This document shows, piece by piece, positions 12,043-24,800 of a stretch of 64,000 nt of DNA. Position 1 is the first letter of the stretch, and the number at the start of each line of letters is the position of its first letter. A program made the translations under genes and the position numbers. The notes beneath the pieces are model-generated. The model was not told where the DNA came from, made no database searches, and saw only the letters and a program-made list of their open reading frames with translations. The DNA lies in the NCBI GenBank assembly GCA_022885665.1, contig JAGQDJ010000066.1, forward strand, positions 1 through 64,000, read 5' to 3'. The DNA comes from Triops longicaudatus. Its lineage: Eukaryota > Arthropoda > Branchiopoda > Notostraca > Triopsidae.

Positions 12043-13880
12043 CTACATTAGCTGGAAAGGACGAGGTTCTTCGAAAAACGAATGGAGATCAAGAAAATAA
12101 ATAAACCGATGAGGAATGAATGAAACGATGAAAGAATAAATAAACAAAGCTGTTCTCACATGGAGCCAACGATCGAAGATCCACGTTCCCAATCCTTCGC
12201 CGACCATATTCAGGTTCGAATAACAATCCGAGACAGCTTTGAGGAGGACAGCAAGTTCGTCCATCAATTTTTCTTCTAAGAAGGTCTGGAGGTGACCGTC
12301 ATTGTGTTTCACAGCGCAGTCGTGCCACTTGCGCAAATTCTCGTTCAGGATTTTACCCATCTCAAGGCAATCCTATAGGAATTCACCATCCAGATAATAA
12401 GAACCAACCATTTCTTGGGGTTACGAAAGTACAAAAAGATTTTTCGAGAAGGAAAGTGAGTGGAAATTGAAGAAAAGAATAAAGTGGAATAAAATGAATG
12501 AAAGTGAAATAGAATAGATCATACAGACCTGGAACGCTTCCTTGGCACTCGACCATTGTTGCTTGACAGGTTTGTCAATAGGTTTCAGGTTGACAGCCGC
12601 CCCCCGCAAGACTTGGTAAGCCATGATGCGACTCGCACGCTTACGATGGAATTTCGCTTTATAGCATGCCATCGCTACGATACCAGGCATGGCGGCTACA
12701 TCACGAGAAAAGAACGTCCACTATGTAGCACAATAACAAAATTAACATGCATGTTTTTTTTTAATTTACTTATCTAAAACCTTAATAACTAGCCCTCTAC
12801 TGGAATGACACCGGAAACTGCCATATGACAGAGACGGCCACGTGTTACCACGTCGTTACCGCGAAAGGCTGACGAAATTAAAAAAAAAAATGACCTCGAA
12901 TCCAACTCCCCTTTTCTTAAGAAAGATTTGTGATTAGTGGCAAAGCTTATTAATCCGAACATCCGCTGCTTCAAAAATCTTCAACGGAGTCGTTAACGCT
13001 GACAAGTAATGTGACGAAATTCAAACTTGCTACCGAAGCAAAAACTGCTTCCAGGCCGTCGGACATGGTGAATAGTCCTCTTTCATTGTCTGTATGTAGA
13101 ACTGAGACACTACCCTTTCACTAATAGTTTAAACGACAAACAATACGACCTTCTTTTAAATTAAGGACATCACTGGAGCTCGGATTGTTTACGATTTGTA
13201 CGCTTTTACTCTGTTAGGCATACACTTTCAATTTCTACGATGAAGAAGTGCATTGTCGCATAAAAGAGCAGCGTAGACCTCGTTTCAAGCTTCACCAAAC
13301 AAGACAATCTGACAATACTCAAATCGAATATTTTAGCCGAAAATAAATGGATTAAATTCTTTAAAACCCTAATACCTTAGAAGTTCCACGCGGCCGGCGG
13401 GCTATGTAGAAAGTTTCTAAGAAATGCCTAGAGGTGTGCTCTTTAACAGGAACACCAACATTTAGACAAACAGGTGGATTTTAATAGACTACGAGCCGTT
13501 GAATCCTGCGGCTCGTGGGCTACATTTGTACAGTATAACGAATTACGCTGCCTTCTTGTTTGAGGCAACACATAATTCATACTCAGAAACTTATATTAGC
13601 TTTTAAAGCACGAGTGCAATCTCCCGGCCTGCGGGCAGCAACTCGTACCCATGCGAACATTTCAAGTGAAATTAGTACGTAGCTGGAAGCTAGTGACCTT
13701 AATTCTTTCCACGTAACGACAAACAAATTCGCAATTTTGTGTTCCGTGGGTCAAACGCGAACTTACCATTGAGGTTAAGCAATAGCTGGCGTACAGTTCT
13801 TTATTAATATGATCATTGGCAAATTCTTCGCACTCATCATGATAAAAATGACGCACAATGCTTTTCAATTCAGCTGCCAT
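12043..13880 (-). CDS. Ferritin-like protein 1, 175 aa, degenerate ferroxidase centre
   Basis: Four exons: 13880-13767, 12720-12529, 12372-12160 and a 9-base last exon 12051-12043 that supplies only Leu, Met and the stop. The fold is recognisable from INKELYASY (helix A) and from helix D/E features (HLQTFLEEKLMDEL, then NMVGEGLGTWIFDRW). No signal peptide is present, so it should be cytosolic. Aligned without gaps to human H-ferritin, only the helix-A Glu (Glu28) of the di-iron site is kept; the other ligand positions read His63, Arg66, Gly108 and Leu142 in place of Glu62, His65, Glu107 and Gln141. The usual SHEEREHAEK motif is replaced by a basic stretch. It is therefore unlikely to oxidise iron in the usual way; it may form cages with other subunits or do something else. 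Intron 3 (108 bp) has no in-frame stop. The splice donor after exon 2 (GTCTGT) is weak. Confidence 0.85.
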
Positions 13881-15445
13881 AATACCGATTTGGTAAGGGT
13901 AACCTTCGTCTGAAATTTGAGTTCCTTGTGCACCCCCAATTTTCGTAAAGCTCTGTCTCGCGCACTTAAAAACGTCCTTGTCTTGGCCAAAACTGTCACT
14001 CGACGGAATTTAGACACCCCTGCAAGTGCTTATAAAGGCAGTTCAGAGATTTTCGTCAGTCTTAGGTTTGCGACTCGTTTTTATGCGGTAAATTCGAGGA
14101 ATCGACGCGAGTTGGACGATGATAGGTATTTTGTCGAGGGGTGTGTTGGGGGTACGTGCGGGTACGTGGTCAGGTCCTATGAAATGATCAACGTTGACTA
14201 TTTGCCAAGTTTCTCAACCATTAGCGAAGGGAGCAAGATAGCTTTGAAAGCTTTTGTGAAAGACAAGAATGCCTGTGATCATGGGGGGCATTTCTTTAAT
14301 TGTTGGGAACCGTCCATCTTCTATTGTTGGAATCGTAAATCTTGATAAAAGGTATTACTGCAGAAGAGAACTACTGTAAGGCAATTAAAATGTCTATCCC
14401 CACAGAGAAATTTTGCGCATTTTGGAACTGGAGTCGTAATTCGACAAGGAACATCTCTTTTTCCACCGTTGAGGCCGTTTCCGTAGCAACAATAGGCCAG
14501 AGAGTTAATTTTATGACTAGTGAAGGATGACGACAACAATTATAGGCTCGATGTAACTTCCAAGGGGAGAAGGGAAGTTCCGAAACCTTTCGACAAGAGG
14601 TTTACTCAAACAGATTTATGCCTTTACGGTTTTAAAGGACTGGGAGGAAAGTCTATTTTCTATTTCTCCTTTTTTTTTCTTGACAGCTTTGGAGCTCGGT
14701 ACATCTTTTTTTTAACAGTAGTTAACAAGTTCGCGGGGGAGTCTTAACAAGGAAACGTGCTGTTTCCGTTTTGTAGACAGTGGCTACCGTTGTAGTAACA
14801 AGGGACAAGTTTCTTTGTTAAGATTTCGGACCCGACGCTGTAAATTATCAGTATCTCAGCTTCCGGAAACGTGTAATCAATACAAAGCTGACCTGAAATC
14901 TCAATAGAGCTTTTAGTTGCAATAAACGTTTTATGTACCGAAAACGATGTAAGAAGTCCGCAGGTATGTAATGGCGATATTGTGAGGGTATAGGCTACCG
15001 GACGTCTAATTTCCTTGCGAACCTGGTAACAGGCGTTATAACGACATTACATGTACTATTTTGAGGCGAATTGACAGATTATAATACATCTTTTGTTCGT
15101 CAACAGAAATACATGTATTGAAGATAAAACGGAAACACCAGGGAACACTTCATTGCATATGGAATTCACTCCAGTTAATGGATTCTATTAACTTTTAACG
15201 ACTGACGATGAATGTTAATGAAGAGAGTTTTAAGGCAACAATGGAATACCTTCGACCGTGTCTTAGCCTAACACGGATCAAACCTTCTCTAGTAGATTTT
15301 TTTTCCCGAATGGTGTATATTTCAACGTGCTAACTACAAACTACCATTCAATTCAATAAGGACATGGGTTTTCTCATAAATCTTTGAGTAACGCAAAAAT
15401 ACATATATGTTGAAAAGGACGAAGAGAAAGATGTTGTGGGGTCCT
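13881..15445. other. Spacer between the two ferritin-like genes
   Basis: This holds the promoter of ferritin-like gene 1 at its left end and the 3' region of ferritin-like gene 2 at its right end. A plus-strand open frame at 13917-14345 (142 codons, antisense to the promoter) has no domain I recognise and I do not call it a gene. Nothing else was identified. Confidence 0.5.
14029..14036 (-). promoter_or_regulatory. Probable TATA box of ferritin-like gene 1
   Basis: The minus strand reads TTTATAAG about 150 bp upstream of the start codon, which would place transcription start near 14000 with a leader of roughly 120 bases. No hairpin with the iron-responsive-element loop CAGTGN was found in this leader. 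Confidence 0.4.
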
Positions 15446-16548
15446 TCAGATATTGAGAATGTGTTCAATATGAGGTTGGAAGAGAGGATTGGGCATAAAC
15501 TTGGCAATATCACTGCTCACATGGATTGGGGGATGGGAAGCTTTAGCTTGACACACTTCCTTTTGGAGCCACCTGTCAAAGAGCCAAACGCCGAGCCCAT
15601 CACCCACCATCCTCAAGTTGGACAAGCAGTCCGCTGATGCCTTGATGGATATCAAAAGTTCGTCCATGAGCTTGTCTTGGATGAAGTGCATCAAGTGAGC
15701 ATCTTTGCATTTCTGGGCGCAGTCGAACCATTTGTGAAGACCCTCATCGACGGTTTTCGCAGTACTCACACAACACTACAACAAATAAACAACAATAATA
15801 AAACTACATGCATTTGAGCGTCTTTTTTTTGCCATTCTGTGACCTTCACTCTCTTTGGTTTCGTCAACAATAAGTACAATACAATACCTCAAATGCTTCA
15901 ATGTACGATTTAAAGGTCTGTTGCGCAGGAGGCTCAATAGGCTTTAAGTCCACATGTGCACCACGCAAGACTTGATATGCCATAATGCGACATGCGCGTT
16001 CCCTGTAATTCTTAGCTTTCATGCGAGCAAACGCCACAATCCCCGGCATGGGACAACTGTCATGGGAGAAAAACGTAACCTATAAAAGACAAGATTTTTC
16101 ATACAGTATGCGAAAAAAGTACTACATTTATGACTCCATTTGTCTGTGAACAAAAAGGCTTCCTGGGAGAAAATTCTGCTAAGGAAACGGACACTTGTTA
16201 CCCTAAGCACGCCTTTCCTTGAATAAAAGATAAGCCTGTCTTGAGAAATTCAAGTAGTCCATCAATGAATGGCGGTCAATTGAGACCGAACATTAATTAA
16301 AAGCCGTTTATGACCTTATTAAAATATTCGGCTTTGATTGACGGCTTAACTTAAACTATTTTGTCTCGATAAAAAGGTTGAATGGAAACAAAACTTCAAA
16401 AGACTCCTATCACAGAAGGCTTATATATGCTTATACTTACCATGGAAATGGCACTGTAGAACGCTTTTAACTCTGTGTTAATTTGCTCGTTGGCGCAGTC
16501 CTCACATTCTTTCGTGTACATATGTCTAGCCAAACTTTCGGTCGTCAT
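15446..16548 (-). CDS. Ferritin-like protein 2, 209 aa, degenerate ferroxidase centre, long C-terminus
   Basis: Tandem paralogue of ferritin-like gene 1, about 60% identical across exon 2. Three exons: 16548-16441, 16079-15888 and 15775-15446. Introns 1 and 2 sit at the same positions and phase as in gene 1, and exon 2 is 192 bp in both, so the pair arose by duplication. The helix-A Glu (Glu26, in INTELKAFY) is kept; the other ferroxidase positions read Tyr61, Arg64, Ala106 and Leu140. The C-terminus runs about 38 residues beyond the conserved DRWL block where gene 1 splices to a tiny last exon; either the extension is real or a splice was missed here. No signal peptide is seen. Exon 1 shows several Cys residues (KECEDCANEQ). 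Confidence 0.82.
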
Positions 16549-16638
16549 TTTTAAACGCCTTGCTTCTTCTTAAACACTTTCTACTATACCTTGACTGTCA
16601 TAAAACGATTGAAACTAGCCGATCCTAGGTCGCGTTTC

Positions 16639-16650
16639 GCTTTATATAGC
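16639..16650 (-). promoter_or_regulatory. TATA box of ferritin-like gene 2
   Basis: The minus strand reads GCTATATAAAGC about 95 bp upstream of the start codon, implying transcription start near 16610 and a short leader of roughly 60 bases. No CAGTGN iron-responsive-element loop is visible in that leader, so regulation by IRP proteins is not supported. Confidence 0.55.
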
Positions 16651-16659
16651 GAATTCCCT

Positions 16660-18570
16660 TAGCGCAAAAATACGTTTAGGGAACGTTGACTTCAGGAATC
16701 GTTATAACTCACCGTACATTGTATGGGTGAGTGCGACTATTCTCATAAAATCAACGTTGAGTCATTTCCGCAAACATTTCAAAGTTATCTGTAAGTTCTC
16801 CTCACTTATGTTTTTAGTGTATAGCCTGATGGAATTGGAATACATGCGTCAGAAAGCGTTCCATGAGAAACTTTTTTTTATATCCGATAAACGTACACGG
16901 ATAAGAGCAAGTTGCAACAGGTTAAGAGATTACAACTGTTTACAACAACCACAACAGTTATTAGTCATGCGTTATCGCTCTAGTCCGTATCGTAAGGAGT
17001 TTGCGATAAAAGTCTTAAGGTTCGAAGATCGTATGTGATGGCGTGTAAGGAAGCGTACTCAACACGTGACTTAATACTGTCCCACAGTGCAGGTCCGCGG
17101 AAACGTAATCCTTCACTGTTAAATTTGCAGGTAAGTTGTAAAACCCCTGCTAGGGCAAATAAATGGTGTTATAAGACCGTTAAAAGTCCTGAGGACCTAT
17201 CAAGGTTGGGACAATGCCGGTTACCATTATAAGGGTTATATCTTCCAGCTACCTTCTAGCCCCGTTTTCTAACCCCAACCCCTCAAGCTCATACTAACGA
17301 ATCTCAGAAGAACCTGTAAACATGTTGTGTACGGTACCTCAAGTGCGGTACTCTTCTTCCGAGTACTGAGTGCATATGAGCAACCCATCTGAGCAGGGCA
17401 TCCGAATGTATGGCAAAAGTTAACCTTTTGGCAGTTTTGCTCCCGTTAACGATTTTCCTAGAAGGTACGGTACAAAACTTTTCGCCTCACTTGTCATCGA
17501 CCGTTATAAAACCGAAGAAAAAGTTTTTGCTTTTAAAAGCTTTAAAGAGATACCAAAGGACGCTATCGTTGACTCCTTTCGGGCTTTTAGAAGTACAGAG
17601 AGAAAAGTCAGTGGGTACCGCCATTAATTGGTCTTCACAGCTTAGGAGCTTTTAGGCAATTAATGCATTGTTGAGGGCTAACCTAAATCTTTTGATCGAA
17701 AAAGTTTTCCACCTCCCGTGAGAGATTCCCAAGCACTGAACAATGTAATGTGTTAAACATTGTTCTAAAAAACCAGTGAAGGGGATTCAATAATGACTCA
17801 GGAAGTTGTTTGCGAACGTTCCATTCAAATTTAGACGTTGTACAGCAATCTGCCCGATAAAAAATGGGTTAGTAGAAACTTTCGCGGTAAGCGTCCCTTT
17901 CTCCTCAGATTGTTAAATTCTCAAAACAAACAGGATTGTAGAAAGTAATGCTTTGAGTGCGCGTCACTTTTTCTTATTAATTAGCAGGATTACCCAGAGA
18001 AAGTGACGCCTTCTTTCTAAAAGCGAAGACAGCCTTTCAATTACGCAAAGATTGTAATCCTGTCATTTGAGCTTTACAACCCTCCGTAACGTAAAAGGTC
18101 GCGTAATGGAGGGTGACAGGTGTCCTTCACTGCAATTAGTTCAAATTACCAAGCCGGAAAAATCATTTTACTGTCCGTAGTGCCTTTACTCCCATTAAAA
18201 AGTGAAGGTGTCCTATCACATCCACGAAGCCTTAAAACTAATAAGCTATGCAGAAAGGTAGCCCCCGGAGTGAATTTGCCTGTACCGCGGGATAAGGAAG
18301 CGTTCTAGGAGGAATTGCATTTAAATTCCCCGCGTGCCGCCGTGTGGGGAGTTTCCTTTCTAGGACGCTTCGAATGTTGTTGCACAGCAATGCTTTCTGT
18401 TCAAACAGCTCGCGCGGTTATGGTACACCAAGTAGCCAGACACGCAACCAGTCTGACAAGTCTGAGCTTGCAAGTCCCAGCTACCTCCAGACTTTTCGGC
18501 CTAGCAACAAGCTCGAGCTTGAATTGCCCGCTCGCTACTTTTCCCCAGTGGGCATAGCCTGGGTACCCCA
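16660..18570. other. Intergenic between ferritin-like gene 2 and Wee1, no gene seen
   Basis: The flanking genes are divergent. Short frames (for example 16727-17038 and 18315-18557, plus strand) show no recognisable domain. A perfect 14-bp palindrome CAAGCTCGAGCTTG lies at 18508-18521. Nothing else was recognised. Confidence 0.5.
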
Positions 18571-18579
18571 CCCGCTCTG

Positions 18580-18584
18580 ATTGG
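18580..18584 (-). promoter_or_regulatory. Inverted CCAAT box upstream of Wee1
   Basis: ATTGG within TGATTGGCTG lies about 220 bp upstream of the Wee1 start codon, a usual distance for an NF-Y site in a TATA-less cell-cycle promoter. A TGACGCATCA sequence (CRE/AP-1-like) follows near 18609 and a TTCGCG core near 18652. Assignment is by motif and position only. Confidence 0.35.
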
Positions 18585-18805
18585 CTGTCTGGGGACGCGA
18601 CATGCCATGACGCATCACAAGACCGCAACCCGCGGCTCCAAAGCCTTCATTCGCGTTTTTGCATCCGTTTATGGAAGTGGCGTGTTCCCTTTCTCTCTCA
18701 ACGTGTTAGTTACTGCTTCGTGTTGTAATTCAAGTGTTTAAAGCTGCCAAGTAATATTGTGGAACAGCAACTAGCTAGAAATTTAAAGTGAAGTGCCCCT
18801 GCAAA

Positions 18806-21800
18806 ATGCCTTTGTTTAACACTCGTGTTAACAGACAACCACGTTTGTCTGAAACGGGTGAAGTGATGGAAAGCATTGCCCAGCGCTTAAATTTTGCTTC
18901 AGATGACGAGGACAACGATGTTGACCAGGACGAGGGCTTGGAAACTGATCAGCCTATGTTAACCTTATCTGCCCCACATTCTTTAGACGAAGAAGAAGAC
19001 GACATGGATTCCAACTTCCAGAGATGCAGCAATAATAATAACCACGTTGCCTCCAGTCCACGTAAGCCTGCGACACGTTGTAATATACGCTCAAAACTTC
19101 ATTTGTTTCCCATGAGTCGACGTAATCTCCTTACGTCTTGCACACAAACAACGGCTGCTACGACGTCGCAGACCGATAACTCCAAGCAAACTGAACTGTC
19201 CTCGCAACAACAGCATCCCAGTCAATCCCCACCTTATAGACGAGTCCAAGCCCTCCAACTCCAAGATTCGCCCGCGACTCCGAAAACTTTGCTGGAGAAT
19301 TGCACTTTCGTCACAGAACTCCGCACTCCACAACCCTCGTCATCCACCCAACCTCCCAATTTCCCTCCAGTCGACAATTTCCATCTCCAAGATCCTTCCA
19401 GTCAAGAAGAAGATGAGGAACAGGCATTTCCAGGACTCAGAACGAGACTTTTCCCGACCGGGAGACGATTAATTAACGGACCAATGAGAAGAACACCCCG
19501 TCCGAGTAGTATTACACGTCCGGCAGCCAATATTAACCCCTTTACACCCAATGGCATGCTTATAAGTAGCAAGAAGCGTACCAGATCGAAACGAGATCTC
19601 AATGGGTAAGAAAAGGCTTACATTTTCTTTCGTACTGACCTGTTCTGTTGTATTTCCAAGGCAGGTAACAACTGTATTATGTTTTCATGTGGGGAATTTG
19701 GACTTGGTTAGCTGGCTGAAAGTGAAGGAAGAATCTTGTTTGGGGTTTGTTTAGATCCTTGGGGAAAATACATTTCTCCATATCCGGGTGGCTAAGAAGG
19801 CTTTTGGGGAATTGATGACGTCATCAGAGAATGTTAATAAGCCTCTCCCTTTCTCTCAGCCCATCCAAAAACGGTTTTTAAGCCTGTTTTTCAGGGGAGA
19901 GTAATCGCTTCCTGAAAAAAAAGAGGAGATGAAGAAGAACCAGTCAAGGAAGTGAAAAAAAGAAGCTGACTCACTTTCAGCGTGATTCACGTGACCTGGT
20001 ACAGGCGAAATGAGTGGTAGTTTCCTTTTATTGGCCATACCTAAGCGGTTAAGATTTTTTGGCCTAGTTTAGTTTTGAAAAAGGGGGAAAACACAATAAG
20101 AGCTTAAGAAAATGTTGCGTTTGACCTTAATTACTCTCCGCAAGTAGTTCTACGTTATCAGTTGTTTGCGCTCTGATGAAGCAAAATAAATCGTTTATTT
20201 TTACGTTTAGCTTATGCATTCCTGGAGAACGAACTCTATAGGTATATAATCCTTTTGGTCCTACTAGGTTTCTGTGGTCAAGATACTCAAGATAATAACG
20301 TAGACAGTGCATGTGAAATTTCATTCTAATAACGTACTGTTACAGTTTGATGTAACAATCAAGTTTTGACGTATGCCTGAAGCAAAGCTAGGTTTCCTAA
20401 ATAGATAATTGACATTTCCATCTCTTCATTGAGAAAAAAGAAGTTGTTGGTTGAGTTTAGTACAAGCCCTTTTCATAAGAGTAGTTAAAAAAAAACTTGT
20501 CCAAGGGAGAACACCACGATTAGGCGTTTGAAGTCTGGCGTTTTAAAGTTCTTTAAAAGGCGCGGCAAAGGCGCACACGCTTGTTTTATGACGTAAAGTA
20601 AGAGGATAGGAAGAATGTTTTACTTCCGTAAAATGAGCAGGCTTATTTTTTATACTCAAGGTTGTCTCAGGGCTTGTGGTTTTGAAGCTTAGGGTCTCCG
20701 AGCGCGAGGAGTTTCCCAAGGTCAAAAGAATCCGTTGCTATTGCCTTGGATTAATTAAGACGAATGTTCCTAAGGAGTTGTACTACTACCTGGCCTTTGC
20801 GGAAAAAAAAAGGAGAAGTATAGTTGATCTATGTCAAGGCTATTAAAAACATACGTGGAAAAGGCAATTTAGGTGATCTGTAGCCATACAAGTTTATCTA
20901 AACGACCTTGGTTTTTGGCAAGTTTTCCGAAAGATTTCTTTTTCTACGGGAGCAGCGAATTTGGGTTACGTGTTTGGCATCGTTAATGCAGATAAGATTT
21001 TTAACTATTAAGATTGGTCACGGAGTTCGTTGAGGTTTTTGACTTTGTATGGTCGGAATTTCGTGCGGATGAGTCAAGCGTTCAATTTCCATAAAAGGAC
21101 TTAAAAAGGCATGAAAGACGTGTTTAATATTTTTTCTTTTATTTTATCACAGTTAAGTCCTTTGTATTGTGTTTTTGTATAATATTGTATTTCTTGTGTA
21201 GTTGCATTATTTACAATAGGTTTATCGTTATTTTATACGATTCTTCTTATTACACTGTCTTACTGTATTTTTATATTAATCTGAAAATGTGTATAAAATT
21301 TAAAAGTTAAGGTAAAAATGTTAATATAATAAATATATTATGAAAATTAAACGTAGAGTCCAAAGTTTCTACTTTCAGAATCTTTTTTATGGATTAATTA
21401 CATCCCAGACTAGAATATATTATTTTTTATTTCAGTGATTTTTTGTTGAAATTACGGATTGTAAGGTACTTTTTAGATTTTCCTCTTGTTTAATATTATT
21501 TCACTTTCCTTGAGTCCGGTAACGATTTTTGAAAGGGAATTTTGTTCTATTTAAGGGTATGGAACACCTTGTCGTTCTTGAACCGTGAGAAAGTCTTGAA
21601 GGAGCGTCTTAAGGAACTATTTATCTTTTATATTAACGTTCTTCTTCTAAAACTTGTCGCTAAGCGCTTTGTTATGGTTTTTGGGGGATGAAAAAAGGTA
21701 CACGAAAGAGCAGATGTGTTTTTCACTTGAGCGTTTCACCTGAGGCGATGGAATCGACGCTCCTCGCACCTTGAGTTTCCGGATTGGTAGGAGTAGAGCG

Positions 21801-24800
21801 CCGAGTTTGTTATGTTCCACATTTGGGAATAGGTTTCTAACTGCTTTGAACTTGATCTCGTCCACCTTTTCCCCCCGCTATTCAAACGGAGGTCAGAAAT
21901 GAGGGAGAAGAGGGGGAAAGAGAAGCGAAAATGGTCAAGTTATTTCAACCTGAAGTCGTATATATGTGACTGTAACACGTGCACATCTGCTCGCCCCAAA
22001 ACTCCGCTGTTTCGAGGAATGGGTTATTGTTGGCAAGAAATGGAAAGTTTGAGGGTTGATGGAAAGGATTTTTCCTTCTTGGAAACTCCTTTTCAGTTTT
22101 GGCACCGTTAAATGAGTTAAACCGTTCTTATTCGCGCAGCTTTTTTCCGAGAACATAGGAAAGAGGGGAAATGAACCCGTTAAGTTATGAATGACCGATT
22201 TTAACGGGGATTTTTAGCAGCACAAATTTGAACAGTGACATCCTTGGCCTTTTCTGAGCCCCCCATAAGTGGTCAGCTTATCCCGTTAGTGTTCCGTTGA
22301 GTTACTGAAAAATTTTCGTTATTTCCCAATACAGTCATTAAGGGCTCAAAGGGTTTCAGTCGTCAAAGTCCAGAGTCTTTCTTCATTAAGCCATTTCCTG
22401 AACACGTACACTCATCTGTGTCTCAGTTTCGTTAATCGTTTTCAGCATCCGAATGATGTATCAGTGACTTATGGCCGAGGTAATGGTAGATGAAAGAGAA
22501 GTTCTGTTCCATTAAAGATTTTCTTTCTACAAGAAACGAGAGATTGTTATGAGATGCATTGAGCTAGAACCTCGGCCTTGACACTAGCATTGGGGCAAAA
22601 GAATCGTGTTTTTCTTTATCGACGACCTTGGGCGAATGGCTTTATCGTAGATTCTTTTTTTTTTTGTGCCATTGTGAGCTAATTGTGTTCGATTCTGGAC
22701 AATGGGGTCTATTGTAGCATTATGTTAGTAAACAATTTTGGGTGTCGTGTCGTTCTGAAAGTTTTCGAAAGTTTCTTTTTTAGTTGACTTTTTCTGTAAG
22801 ATATAACTCACGTTTTAGTTTTTCTTTAAAAAAGAATCGTTCAAGACATATCTAATACAGTGCTTTTTCTGTATGACAAATGGAGTATATCAAGCAGAAA
22901 GTTGACAATCGAAAATTAGCGAGGCAGGGATGCAGGGAAAATAGCCTTCCCGAAAAAAGTAATGATGCAATGACTTGGCACACTCTTCTGTGGTACGTTT
23001 TGTTATTTTCAAATAATTAAATTAAGTATGTTCGGTAGTAATTGTAGATAAATTTGGTAAAATTTAGAATTCGTCTGCCTGGAAGCTAGTTCGTTGCACG
23101 TCTTTTTTTGGAATCGGTAACAATGGAGCTTTGCTTAACGTTAAAACATGACCTTGCATTTCATTAAGCTAACGATTTATAACTTCCGAGTTGTTGTAAG
23201 CAGTGATTCATGTCAAATGTAAATTCGGTCTTCAAATTTGATTCAAATTTAGCGCTTTATCCTTGAAGAAGTGAACTTGAATTTAAATTGCGATGAAATA
23301 TGGATGTTTTCTTGCTATGTTCGATGCCAGTTAAGGCGACGGGTGTCATTGACCTATTGATTAACTTTCGGGTATACTTGAACGTAAAAATTTAAGTCAT
23401 GCCCATTTTTTGTGACCCATTTTCGAGACATCTGTCATAAATTTGATTTTTTCTTCACCCTCATCCCCTTGAGGTGAACAAGTTGTTGTACCTCTTAAAA
23501 ATATAACGGTACAGGTACTACTCAACTCTTGATAGTGGTATTGATAATTCTGGGAGGGTTAATACATAAAGCAAGAGTTTGTAGTAAGGTAAACCATAAG
23601 AAAAATCTAAGAAGAGTTTTAGAGGTTACATGTAGTATGTGAACTTTTTCCATAGGGGAGACACATACTGGGAGAGCAAGTTAGAGTATAGGCACCCTCG
23701 AAGCAAGGGAGGAGGGTGCATGTCTTTTGTAATCCTGGATCATTTCTAAACAGAAAGGTAAAAAGCCCCGTACTACCTTCACGTGTAGGGAACGAGGGGT
23801 GAGAATAAGGGGGGAGAAACACCCTTGTGTTCTTTATAAGCATCTTTTCGTCTCTATAGGCTCTCCCCATTGTAACCAAATTCAAAAGGTACTTCGTAGA
23901 ACTCGGTACGTACACTCTGGTTTACCCTCCGTCTTCCTCTTATCCGTGCAAGATGAGAGGGGGTGAGAAAAAGCAACAGGGAAAGAGACGTGGAGAAGAG
24001 GCCCATGTGTATATCACGTGAGAAAGGCATGCTATGCATGGGAATGGTGACTTAAAAAGATACCCCATGTTGCGTAATGTATAGGATAAACACGTCAATC
24101 CAGTTACAGTTTTACGTCGTTTCACGTTTACCGATCGCTCAAAAACTTGAAATCGGCTAGTTATCCTGAATTTAATTCTAATTACTTTTCATTTTTTACA
24201 CATTTTCTGTTAAATTAGGGTAGGAAAAATTAGTTACAAATAAGCAGCAGACCATGTAACATGTCTCAATACATGTAATATCGCATAATATTCGAAATAA
24301 AATTGTAATAGGTATGCCATATGTCTCCTATCTTTGGGGAGCTTTAATAAATTTAGTTGACTTTCAAGAGTAGCGGCTTGACAGGACAAATAAGGTCTCT
24401 GAAAGCTTTTCGCCCCGAAAAGGTTTCAGAGAAGGCATAGGGTCATTTCGAGGAAGGTGAGTGTAATTGATTGGGTTGTTTGGTATCCCCTAAAATGAAA
24501 AGAAAGCGAAAACACAAATTTTTGTGGGTGAAGACCGACAATCTTTCACGCTAATTGATTTATATCCCCCAAAACAAAACTCAAAAAGGAAAGTTGTTGG
24601 GGTAAAATATGGTGAGATAGTTTTAGATTGATTTGTTCTTCTTTTTATTTATGAGTGGGCAAGATTAGTCGTGTTTTCATGTGGAGCTATTGATGGATGT
24701 TTCCCCATTTCCACGAAGCTCAAGTGACATGTTTTGGATTGATGGAATAAGAAGAGAGATAGAGGAGGGTTGAGAAGAGAGAAGGGGGAGAGAAGTAGAT

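Noticed and set aside
11800..12051. 83-codon plus-strand frame with a hydrophobic stretch
   Set aside because: It runs antisense across the last exon and 3' region of ferritin-like gene 1 and has no other support.
13917..14345. 142-codon open frame on the plus strand between the ferritin-like genes
   Set aside because: No recognisable domain, and it overlaps the promoter and leader of ferritin-like gene 1; a chance frame is likely.
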